Assembly (NCBI GenBank): GCA_964644465.1
Contig: CAZXVU010000048.1
Span: 1 to 14,614 of the forward strand
DNA: 14,614 nucleotides
Reading direction: 5' to 3'
From: CAZXVU01 sp964644465
GTDB taxonomy: Bacteria > Chlamydiota > Chlamydiia > Chlamydiales > SM23-39
Within the stretch, counting starts at the first letter, position 1, and the number at the start of each line of letters is the position of its first letter. The translations under genes were made by a program, and so were the position numbers. Below, in pieces: positions 6,985 to 13,650 of this stretch. The notes below the pieces were generated by a model, which had not been told where the DNA came from, made no database searches, and worked only from the letters and a program-made list of their open reading frames with translations.

Positions 6985-7860
6985 TTAGCCTCCTGTCAGA
7001 ACCTCTCCGATACATTCATTCCATTCGCGATTGCCATGGAAAGTGTTTTCCGCCATTTGATTGATATCGGTCCATAATTGGGTGGCTAGCTCTCTCCCCT
7101 CAGCACTAAAACGAAGCTCAGCTGCAGCTGTATCGAAATGGTTGAGGAAAACGGCTTTATCGGCTACAGGAAGATCGAGAAAAACCTGTTTCATCGCGTT
7201 CAATTTGTCGATTGGTTCAGCATGTACTGGATAGCCTCTTACATCCCGCGCCACAATGAATTTTAAAAAGGCTGGCGCTCTCTGTGTATAAGCCCCATAT
7301 CCCACTTGTTTTGTATTAAATACGAGAGCTCGAATTCCTGCTCGAAGGATATGGAGCAAAGCCGCAGGATCGGAAGTTTCTAAGTTTTCATTGAAAGTGA
7401 AAAGTGCTAAAGGTCTTGCTGGATCGGGATGTTCAATGTTTAAAGCTTCATCATCTTTAACTCTGAGAAAGCCTCTATGAATTTTAAGAACGTGCCTCAT
7501 CAAATCCACAGGATCATTCGGTAAGTTTTGATAAAGTCGCAATCTGTCAGCAAAAGCGGCGGGGTATTTGATTATTTCTCCGTCATCTACTAGCTGTGCT
7601 CCCCCTTCTATACCGCCAAGCTCTATGGTGCGTATGTCTTGCGAGGGGCTGAGTTTGATGAAGCAATTCTTGAGACATAACCATGCAGCGCCAATACATA
7701 CTTTGATTTTGCGTGCGAGCTCGGTGAAAAAAACAGCTACGACGGAACAAATGTCGCAGATTAGACCTCGGCTTCGAGGAAGGGGCCCTTGCGCTCCGCC
7801 CAATCCTTCAACGGGATGATAGGGAGATGGATGAATGCTCGGTCGAATCCCTGAAATCAT
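6985..7860 (-). CDS. hypothetical protein with Cys-rich hydrophobic N-terminal segment
   Basis: 291 residues; I do not recognise the family. Residues 1-32 are Pro/Gly-rich. Residues 33-69 form a cysteine-rich, bipartite hydrophobic stretch: about 33-46, a short charged break ELARKIK (47-53), then about 54-68, with Cys at 35, 38, 55, 62 and 66. The remaining 220 residues are soluble and probably mostly helical, with no catalytic motif that I can name. The bipartite hydrophobic patch is loosely reminiscent of chlamydial inclusion-membrane proteins but each lobe is shorter than usual, so this is only a suggestion. The start is well supported: AAGGAG seven bases before the ATG at 7860. It is the first gene of the unit leading to rnr and mpg, with 53 bp before the rnr start. 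Confidence 0.7.
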   Translation of the reverse strand: MISGIRPSIHPSPYHPVEGLGGAQGPLPRSRGLICDICSVVAVFFTELARKIKVCIGAAWLCLKNCFIKLSPSQDIRTIELGGIEGGAQLVDDGEIIKYPAAFADRLRLYQNLPNDPVDLMRHVLKIHRGFLRVKDDEALNIEHPDPARPLALFTFNENLETSDPAALLHILRAGIRALVFNTKQVGYGAYTQRAPAFLKFIVARDVRGYPVHAEPIDKLNAMKQVFLDLPVADKAVFLNHFDTAAAELRFSAEGRELATQLWTDINQMAENTFHGNREWNECIGEVLTGG

Positions 7861-7909
7861 AAAAAAACTCCTTTACAGATGAGATGCCAATTTTTTTTAT
7901 GGATCGGGA

Positions 7910-7938
7910 ATCCTATTGCAAGAGAGATATTTAATCAA
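7910..7938 (-). promoter_or_regulatory. weak candidate promoter for the hypothetical-rnr-mpg unit
   Basis: On the minus strand TTGATT (7938-7933), a 17-bp spacer and TAGGAT (7915-7910) precede the ATG at 7860 by about 50 bases. Each hexamer matches consensus at 4 of 6 positions, so this is only a candidate. It lies in the 82-bp gap after the desaturase stop, where no terminator is visible, so read-through from the desaturase is also possible. Confidence 0.25.
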
Positions 7939-7942
7939 GAGT

Positions 7943-9040
7943 TCAAGGAGAGCAAGGTTCTTCTGCAAATTTTGTCGCCTTTTTCGAATGCATCTTGAGG
8001 AAACGAAAATGGGATTTTACGGCTCCGGTAAACGTGGGGATTGAGTGATAAGGGACCCCAAATTCAAGGGCCGTTTGTTTAACTATAGGTGCTATCTTAG
8101 GATAGTGAACATGGCAAACTTGAGGGAATAGATGGTGCTCTATCTGAAAATTTAACCCCCCTACCAAAAAGCTAACCAATTTGTTTTCTGTTCCAAAGTT
8201 GCATGTTGTGCGCATCTCATGAATGGCCCAATGCATATCTATTAAGCTTGCATCCTCATGAACATCCAACATCGTCACTTGATCATTTACATGCGCTAAA
8301 GAGACAACCATGGCAACTGTGAAGGACCCGATACATGTAGTTGCAAAATAGCATAAAACCATTTGCCACCACGGCAGTGGGAGGAAAACAATAGGAAGAA
8401 CCAAGAAAAGAACAATGTGGAGAGCTTTAAAAAAAACAGAAATACTGAATGGTTTCCAAATAGATTTCCCGGCTTTTCTCTGTGTGTAAAAAAAATGATA
8501 ATCCAAAAAAAGGAGGCGGTTTAGCCCGATTAAAGCATAAACAACAGACGCGTAAAGATGTTGAAAGGAGTGATGCTGGCAATACTTTTCATCCTGGGAA
8601 TAGCGAAAAATGGGGAAATTAGTGATGTCATTGTCTACATTTGGAATGTTTGTATATGTATGGTGAAGAATGTTATGAGTCACTTTCCAAACATAAGAAC
8701 TAAAGCTCGTTATATCGAAGAAATAAGAGAGAGCCCTGTTGATCGTTGAATGATTGCTATAGGCGTTGTGCGCTGCATCATGGGCAATGTTAAAACCAAA
8801 CATGGCTAGAAGAAAACCAAGGATGCAGTTCAGGATTAAAACGCGCAAAATCGTATCGCCGCTGATGAGCAATATAATATAGGCGATGATTGCAGACAGA
8901 ATGAACAACGTCGACTTGAGATACATAATGCTATTAGACTTAATAGAGATATTATGCTTCTCAAAGTAATCGGCTACTCTCCTTTTGGTCTCACTAATAA
9001 ATTCAGGAGACTTAGAATTATTAAATCTGACTTTTTCCAT
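7943..9040 (-). CDS. membrane fatty acid desaturase with three histidine boxes
   Basis: 365-residue integral-membrane di-iron desaturase (FA_desaturase family) that introduces a cis double bond in an acyl chain using O2 and an electron donor. The three boxes are HDAAH (87-91), HNILHH (122-127) and QIEHH (299-303), with hydrophobic segments at about 43-60, 64-83, 205-222 and 228-248. Gln at the start of the third box is the hallmark of 'front-end' (delta-5/6-type) acyl-lipid desaturases and of linoleoyl-CoA desaturase-like bacterial enzymes; no cytochrome b5 domain is fused, so a separate electron donor is needed. Regiospecificity cannot be read from sequence. ATG at 9040 has a weak GGA ribosome site. 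It is divergent from cfa, with which it probably shares a control region. Parts are A+T-rich relative to the housekeeping genes (22 G+C of 60 bases at 8701-8760). Confidence 0.9.
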   Translation of the reverse strand: MEKVRFNNSKSPEFISETKRRVADYFEKHNISIKSNSIMYLKSTLFILSAIIAYIILLISGDTILRVLILNCILGFLLAMFGFNIAHDAAHNAYSNHSTINRALSYFFDITSFSSYVWKVTHNILHHTYTNIPNVDNDITNFPIFRYSQDEKYCQHHSFQHLYASVVYALIGLNRLLFLDYHFFYTQRKAGKSIWKPFSISVFFKALHIVLFLVLPIVFLPLPWWQMVLCYFATTCIGSFTVAMVVSLAHVNDQVTMLDVHEDASLIDMHWAIHEMRTTCNFGTENKLVSFLVGGLNFQIEHHLFPQVCHVHYPKIAPIVKQTALEFGVPYHSIPTFTGAVKSHFRFLKMHSKKATKFAEEPCSP

Positions 9041-9065
9041 ATTTCCATTTGCGATAACAGTCTAT

Positions 9066-9089
9066 GCAATTTTTGCCAACAGAAATTGC
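9066..9089. promoter_or_regulatory. imperfect palindrome between divergent desaturase and cfa, operator candidate
   Basis: Arms GCAATTT (9066-9072) and AAATTGC (9083-9089) form a perfect 7-bp inverted repeat with a 10-bp centre. Two further inner pairs make 9 of 12 positions symmetrical. It lies 26 bp upstream of the desaturase start and its right arm runs into the TGC of the cfa extended -10, where a dimeric repressor would block cfa and could also affect the desaturase. The regulator is unknown, and A+T-rich DNA makes chance symmetry fairly easy. Confidence 0.35.
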
Positions 9090-9095
9090 TATAAT
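9087..9095 (+). promoter_or_regulatory. extended -10 promoter for cfa
   Basis: TGC followed by a perfect TATAAT (9090-9095) is an ideal extended -10 element, which can work without a good -35; none is seen 16-18 bp upstream. Transcription would begin near 9102. This excludes the in-frame ATG at 9064 as the cfa start from this promoter and favours 9130 or 9154. Confidence 0.5.
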
Positions 9096-9153
9096 TTCTT
9101 TAAGAATATTCGCATGCTTTGGTACGTTGATGATAAAAAAGAATAGGCAAAAT

Positions 9154-10320
9154 ATGCGAACCTTTTTTGTATTGTTTTTAGCTATTGTTGGAGTCTTGTC
9201 TGCTGATTCGAATTTGGAAAAAATGGCACAGGAAGTGCTTTCCATTGCAGATATTCAGATCAATGGAGATCGACCTTGGGACATTCAAGTACATAACCCA
9301 AAATTATATCAACGGATCTTAAAAGATGGATCGCTTGGCCTTGGCGAGGCTTATGTGGAAGGCTGGTGGGATGCAAAGGCGGTTGATCAGTTTTTCTTCA
9401 AGATTATTTACTCCAAATTACAGGATCGGCTTAAACCTACTTGGGCCTTGCGTTGGGCAGTTTTTAAAGCCAAATTTTTGAATTTACAAGATAAAAAAGG
9501 AAGTATGGCTGTCATCGACCAGCATTATCAAATAGGCGATGACCTCTTCGAAAAAATGCTAGATCCTCTCATGACCTACAGCTGCGGTTACTGGAAGAGA
9601 GCCTCGTCTTTAGCGGAAGCCCAAATGGCCAAATATGACCTGATTGCTAAAAAACTAGGATTCCAAAAAGGGATGAGGGTACTTGATATAGGCTGTGGAT
9701 GGGGTGGCTTTGCTAAACATGTGGCCGAAAACTATGGGGTGGTCGTTGTTGGCGTTACCCTTTCTGAAAATCAAGCCAATTATGCAAGAGAAATTACAAA
9801 AGGTCTACCAGTTGAAATCCGTGTACAAGATTATCGCGATGTAAATGAGACCTTCGATCGGATTGTGGAAATTGGGATGTTTGAACATGTCGGTGTAAAA
9901 AATTATCGTACCTTTATGGAAACAGTGTACCGTAATTTGAAAGACGATGGACTTTTCATGCTTCATACGATTGGACAAAATGAATCGAAAGTGTTCCTAG
10001 AAGAATGGATTGATAAGTATATTTTCCCCAACAGCCCTGTACCTTCGATTGCTCAAATAGGAAAATCGATTGAAGGGTTATTTGTCATGGAGGACTGGCA
10101 TAATTTCAGCGCCGACTATGATAAGACCTTGATGTCCTGGTTCAATAACTTCGATCAAAATTGGGCAACCTTAAAAGACTCTTATCCCGAATCATTCTAC
10201 CGAATGTGGAAATATTACCTACATTTTGTCGCTGGAACATTCCGAGCACGGAACCATCAGCTTTGGCAAGTGGTCCTTTCTAAAAAAGGCGTTCTTGGGG
10301 GCTACGAATCAATCAGGTAG
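9154..10320 (+). CDS. cfa: cyclopropane-fatty-acyl-phospholipid synthase
   Basis: SAM-dependent enzyme that adds a methylene group across cis double bonds of phospholipid acyl chains. It aligns along its whole length with E. coli Cfa (382 residues; 388 here). Shared stretches include GSLGLGEAYVEGWW, YSCGYW, VLDIGCGWGG (SAM motif I, 176-185), GMFEHVG, LHTIG, KYIFPN and VMEDWHNF. The active-site and bicarbonate-binding residues Cys144, Glu244, His271 and Tyr322 sit at a constant offset of 5 from E. coli Cys139, Glu239, His266 and Tyr317. The start is uncertain: ATG 9154 (AGG six bases upstream) is chosen; ATG 9130 adds 8 residues, ATG 9064 lies upstream of the predicted transcription start, and ATG 9223 would cut into the aligned N-terminus. 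From 9154 the first 17 residues (MRTFFVLFLAIVGVLSA) look like a signal peptide or membrane anchor, which E. coli Cfa lacks. First gene of a probable two-gene operon, divergent from the desaturase. Confidence 0.93.
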   Translation: MRTFFVLFLAIVGVLSADSNLEKMAQEVLSIADIQINGDRPWDIQVHNPKLYQRILKDGSLGLGEAYVEGWWDAKAVDQFFFKIIYSKLQDRLKPTWALRWAVFKAKFLNLQDKKGSMAVIDQHYQIGDDLFEKMLDPLMTYSCGYWKRASSLAEAQMAKYDLIAKKLGFQKGMRVLDIGCGWGGFAKHVAENYGVVVVGVTLSENQANYAREITKGLPVEIRVQDYRDVNETFDRIVEIGMFEHVGVKNYRTFMETVYRNLKDDGLFMLHTIGQNESKVFLEEWIDKYIFPNSPVPSIAQIGKSIEGLFVMEDWHNFSADYDKTLMSWFNNFDQNWATLKDSYPESFYRMWKYYLHFVAGTFRARNHQLWQVVLSKKGVLGGYESIR

Positions 10321-10376
10321 TGTACCCTTTTAATGACACCTATTTATATATTTAAAATTTCTGCAATGGAGCTGAT

Positions 10377-11972
10377 ATGAACGCATTTTTTGAAGTGATC
10401 CGCAACAAGAAAAATCTGGGCGGCGGAGTGATTTTTGCTGTCAAAGATAATGATGCCTATCGAGTCACCGGATTTGGTCCGGTTGCAGAGCTTTTTAAAA
10501 GGCATCATGAGAAATGGCTTCACGATAAATTCAAAATCGCAAGCTGGGATTCAGACCGCGAGTACAAAGAGTCAGAACTGATCGATGAAACAGTGAGATT
10601 GGGAAGGATTCTTTGGAAGGTTGAAGAAGCAACTGTAGAAGACCGTCCCGGATTAACAATACTGCCGATCTTGAAGATCGAAGATAAAAACTTCTTTCCA
10701 CGGCTCATGGCTCAGAGAAATTTGGGTCTTGGCGAAGCATTCATAGAAGGGATGTTTACAATGGTCCTCGGATCTGTGCACCACTTTCTTGGCTTTATTC
10801 TCGCCAATGAGTTGGATAGAGAGGTCAAACTGAAGTTGAGTACAAAGCTTCATTTGCTGGGGACCTTTGTCAAATGGGCATGGACCCACAATCACAACGA
10901 AGATATCGCAGACCATTACGACATGGCCGATAACATCATGATCCCGATGTTAGGCGCTACTGGAAACTATAGCTGTGGATATGTTTTGGATGAGAAGGAA
11001 ACGCTCGACCAAATGCAAATCAATAAGCTGAACCTGATCTTCAGCAAAATGCAATTGAAGAAAGGGGATCACATTCTCGATACAGGGTGCGGCAATGGCG
11101 GCGCTTTGATGCACGCCGCTCTTCGGTATGGATGCACTGGCGAAGGGATCACAAATAGTTTCAATATGGCGGCTCTTGCCAACAGAAATGCAGCAAACAA
11201 CCATCTAGAGGGCAAGGTAAAGATCCTCAATCAAGATTTCAAATACTTAGCGAAATATCCCGACAATACTTTTGATGCCATTTATGAAATTGGCGCCTGG
11301 GAGCATATTCCTTTTAAAGATTATCCCTTCATCATGCATCACTGCCACAGGATCTTAAAGCCGAATGGAAGGATGCTGATCCATTCGATGGCGACCGATA
11401 GGAAGAACCATCAAAGAGATGGCTATATTCAAAAATACATATTTAGAGACTCTCAGCAGATTTCCCTCTATCGCCTTTTAGAGGAGGCTTCTAAATCCCA
11501 TATGCGGACTGGGGACGTCGAAAATATATCGAGACACTATCATCATACCTGCTGGTATTGGAGGAAAAATCTTCTCGAAGCGAGGAAGAAAGATCCTACC
11601 ATCAATCAGAAAAATTTCCTCATCCAGTGGTATTTTATGGAGAGCGGAATGGCGGAGTCACGGTATGGAGACTCATCGCTCTATCACATTCTCCTCTTCA
11701 AAAACGCCAGAGATTATCTCAATCTTTGGAGAGTCGATGCTAAACATGTCAAAGGGAAAGAAGTCAAAGACAGTAAATCGAATAAAACGGTGATCGACGA
11801 TGGGGTTATGCGCCGCGAAGAGCTTGCGATGATTCCCAATGTATACAATGCGCCAGAGAATAACGATGCCAACTCAGCGGGCAAGTTCATCAAACAGATT
11901 TACCGTAGGCCAAACCCCTTTGCTCGGCTCAAAAGGGTGTGCGATGTCCTAACTTCCGCCCGTTTCGACTAA
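10377..11972 (+). CDS. divergent CFA-family SAM-dependent methyltransferase
   Basis: 531-residue paralogue of the cfa product with extra sequence at both ends. Recognisable CFA features are NLGLGEAFIEGMF (115-127), IADHYDMADN (177-186), YSCGYV (198-203), SAM motif I ILDTGCGNGG (233-242), EIGAWEHIP (304-312), LKPNGRMLIHSM (327-338), KYIF (353-356) and HYHHTCWYWRKN (387-398). The catalytic residues appear retained: Cys200, Glu309, His336 and Tyr388. Differences are Asn240 for the Trp of GCGWGG, loss of the PS-containing loop after KYIF, an N-terminal region about 45 residues longer, and a basic C-terminal tail of about 75 residues after the last conserved block. It likely acts on an unsaturated lipid, giving a cyclopropane, methyl or methylene product; which one is unknown. 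GGAG five bases before the ATG supports the start. It follows cfa by 56 bp on the same strand with no terminator between, so co-transcription is likely. Confidence 0.8.
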   Translation: MNAFFEVIRNKKNLGGGVIFAVKDNDAYRVTGFGPVAELFKRHHEKWLHDKFKIASWDSDREYKESELIDETVRLGRILWKVEEATVEDRPGLTILPILKIEDKNFFPRLMAQRNLGLGEAFIEGMFTMVLGSVHHFLGFILANELDREVKLKLSTKLHLLGTFVKWAWTHNHNEDIADHYDMADNIMIPMLGATGNYSCGYVLDEKETLDQMQINKLNLIFSKMQLKKGDHILDTGCGNGGALMHAALRYGCTGEGITNSFNMAALANRNAANNHLEGKVKILNQDFKYLAKYPDNTFDAIYEIGAWEHIPFKDYPFIMHHCHRILKPNGRMLIHSMATDRKNHQRDGYIQKYIFRDSQQISLYRLLEEASKSHMRTGDVENISRHYHHTCWYWRKNLLEARKKDPTINQKNFLIQWYFMESGMAESRYGDSSLYHILLFKNARDYLNLWRVDAKHVKGKEVKDSKSNKTVIDDGVMRREELAMIPNVYNAPENNDANSAGKFIKQIYRRPNPFARLKRVCDVLTSARFD

Positions 11973-11986
11973 TAAACAGATAATTT

Positions 11987-12027
11987 AACAGGATCGGCTC
12001 GCTTCGAGCGGATCCTGTTCTTTTCTT
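11987..12027 (+). terminator. strong rho-independent terminator after the CFA-like gene
   Basis: Stem AACAGGATC/GATCCTGTT (9 bp, 11987-11995 with 12011-12019), a G-G mismatch, then GCTCG/CGAGC (5 bp) around loop CTT, followed by CTTTTCTT. It lies 14 bp after the stop of the plus-strand gene and just past the stop of the convergent HAD gene. The T-run is clear only on the plus strand, so it mainly ends cfa-operon transcription; weaker action on the opposite strand is possible. Confidence 0.88.
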
Positions 12028-12032
12028 AAAAT

Positions 12033-12638
12033 TTAGAGTTGGCAGCCGCGGGCTGTTAGATGGGAACGAAGAGTGGGAACGTCTTTGTAGATTTCTCCAG
12101 GAAGACCAGCTTTTCGAGCGCCGGTGATGAATTCTGGAATATCATCCGTGTAAAAACACTCTTCCGGCTTGCAATTCGAGTGGGAGAGCGCTTTTTGAAA
12201 AATGGTGGGATGGGGTTTGCAGGCTCCTACTTCGTAAGAGAGGATTTTGTGATCGAATTGCCTAAGGATCGGATAATCGGAAACGATTTTGTGAAAATGG
12301 CACTCGGAAATATTCGAGAGCAAAATGATACGGACATGGGCTTTTTTGAGAGACTCTACGATCGGCCAAAGTTCTGTGTTCGGGGTAAAAATATTTGAGG
12401 CAGCGTCTAGCATCTCAGGAAGAGAAAAGGCGCGGCGCGAATGGGAATGGAAGATGCGATAGACTTCTTCTGTTGTGATCTTACCCGTTTCATACCGTTC
12501 CAGAAGATGATTTCCGAACAGGAGGTTTTGCAATTCTTCGATAGAGAGGCCGGAACAGGCAGCCATCTGCGCCATCATTTTTTGGCGGCTGAAAAAAACG
12601 AGAACATTCCCGATATCAAAATAGACGGTTTTTATCAT
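12033..12638 (-). CDS. HAD-superfamily phosphatase, YihX-like
   Basis: 201-residue haloacid dehalogenase-type hydrolase. Motif I is YFDIGNVLV with nucleophile Asp8 and Gly10 in place of the usual second Asp, the same FDxGNV form as E. coli YihX (alpha-D-glucose-1-phosphate phosphatase). Motif II is Ser108 in LLSN, motif III Lys141 in CKPHPTIF, and motif IV Asp165-Asp166 in YTDD. A helical cap lies at about 15-85. The missing second Asp is the norm for the YihX and epoxide-hydrolase N-domain subgroup, not a lesion, but it makes substrate assignment uncertain. The ATG at 12638 overlaps the apbE 3' end by 23 bp and has only a weak ribosome site, suggesting translational coupling. Last gene of the folD-apbE unit. 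Confidence 0.85.
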   Translation of the reverse strand: MIKTVYFDIGNVLVFFSRQKMMAQMAACSGLSIEELQNLLFGNHLLERYETGKITTEEVYRIFHSHSRRAFSLPEMLDAASNIFTPNTELWPIVESLKKAHVRIILLSNISECHFHKIVSDYPILRQFDHKILSYEVGACKPHPTIFQKALSHSNCKPEECFYTDDIPEFITGARKAGLPGEIYKDVPTLRSHLTARGCQL

Positions 12639-13650
12639 AGCTTAAGATCCAAAAACTGACTTCAGGGTAGAGCTCTACAACTTCGCTGGCCCATTTTTCC
12701 GCTTCAAGGCGGTTGGGGAATAGCATGGCCGCTGTGGCCAGGGCATCGGCTAAGGCGCAAGTGGGGGCGATGACCATGGCGAATGCGATCGAATATTCTG
12801 TTTTTTCCAGAGGCTGCGCAGTGAGGGGATCGATGATGGGGAAATATCGGTGCAGTTGCCCATCAGGCGATGCTTGAGGAGGAAGGGTCCATCCTCTTGG
12901 GCATAAATCCCCGCTGACTGAGATGGCTTTGTTATTTAACTGAATCGGCTCGATCTGTTGTCCATTTGTTGTAAGGCCCGGATCGATATCGAGCGCCCAA
13001 TCTCCTTTTTCTGGATGGCGTCCGATCGCGCGGATTTCTCCCGACCAATCAACAAAAAGATCTGTATATCCTATTCCACTCAACCGCTCGATCAGCCAAT
13101 CGACGCAGAGCCCTTTTGAAATGCTGCAAAGATCTATATGCGCATCAATTTGGTCTTTTTTTAAAATCCCATTTTTCATGGAGAAATGCGCCCAGCCAAT
13201 GGCATCGCAGGCCTTTTGGAGATCTTCCGTTTGAGGCATCTTTTTATCTTTGAGAGATTCGCGCCAAAGATTCTGCAAAGGTTCAATAGAAGGATCGAAT
13301 CTTCCTCCGCTCAATGCGACAATTTCATTGCAAAGGGTGAGAAGAGAATCTAGCTGGGGAGAGAGAGGAATGGGTTGATCTGCGGGAGCCTCATTAATTT
13401 TTGAAATTTCTGATTGGGGATTCCAATTGTTGAACGTGGAATCGATTTCATTGAAAGTATTTTGGATGATTTCGGAGGCAAAGTTCTTCTGCTCATCAGA
13501 GAGGTTTTTTCCCACGATAATATGATAGGGAAGCGTCATTGCCGTTCCCTCAAAATGGGTGCAAGGATCTTTTGGGGGAGGGGGAGTTTTGTGGCAGGAA
13601 GAGAGAATGATCACCAGAAAGATCGAATTAAAGGCTGTTCTTAAACCCAT
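12616..13650 (-). CDS. apbE: FAD:protein FMN transferase (ApbE), lipoprotein
   Basis: 344-residue ApbE-family flavin transferase, which moves FMN from FAD to a Thr of target proteins such as Na+-NQR subunits NqrB/NqrC. A lipoprotein signal (hydrophobic 8-16, lipobox LSSC with Cys19) places it on the outer face of the inner membrane or in the periplasm. Family motifs: GTAMTLPYHI (35-44), FNNWNPQSEISKIN (73-86), GGRFDPSIEPL (115-125), IDLCSISKGLCVD (172-184, usually DLGGIAKGyavD), DWSGEIRAIG (201-210, usually GGdi..xG), ISVSGD (243-248), FPIIDP (270-275) and the metal-binding ADALATA (301-307). Two conserved glycines of the family are replaced, as in diverged members; activity still seems likely. 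The ATG at 13650 overlaps the folD stop by 23 bp. Overlaps on both sides indicate one transcript. Confidence 0.9.
   Translation of the reverse strand: MGLRTAFNSIFLVIILSSCHKTPPPPKDPCTHFEGTAMTLPYHIIVGKNLSDEQKNFASEIIQNTFNEIDSTFNNWNPQSEISKINEAPADQPIPLSPQLDSLLTLCNEIVALSGGRFDPSIEPLQNLWRESLKDKKMPQTEDLQKACDAIGWAHFSMKNGILKKDQIDAHIDLCSISKGLCVDWLIERLSGIGYTDLFVDWSGEIRAIGRHPEKGDWALDIDPGLTTNGQQIEPIQLNNKAISVSGDLCPRGWTLPPQASPDGQLHRYFPIIDPLTAQPLEKTEYSIAFAMVIAPTCALADALATAAMLFPNRLEAEKWASEVVELYPEVSFWILSYDKNRLF

Noticed and set aside
6932..7015. 28-residue N-terminal extension of RNase R
   Set aside because: The residues do not resemble the family N-terminus and overlap the upstream gene; the basic MIKKRSG start is more typical.
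7901..7913. GGAT...ATCC inverted repeat near a T-run (7891-7898), considered as a desaturase terminator
   Set aside because: The stem is only 4 bp, and on the desaturase strand it is followed by A rather than T residues.
9051..9079. TTGGCA-17 bp-TATCGC as a desaturase promoter on the minus strand
   Set aside because: The -10 is poor, and the predicted start would lie only about 5 bases before the ATG.
12033..12060. Gly10 in place of the second motif I Asp of the HAD protein taken as an inactivating change (motif itself lies near the gene start at 12638)
   Set aside because: FDxGNV with Gly is the normal form in the YihX subgroup, so it is not evidence of inactivation.
12060..12398. Plus-strand open frame of 112 codons
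   Set aside because: Antisense shadow of the HAD phosphatase gene, which has all four HAD motifs on the minus strand.
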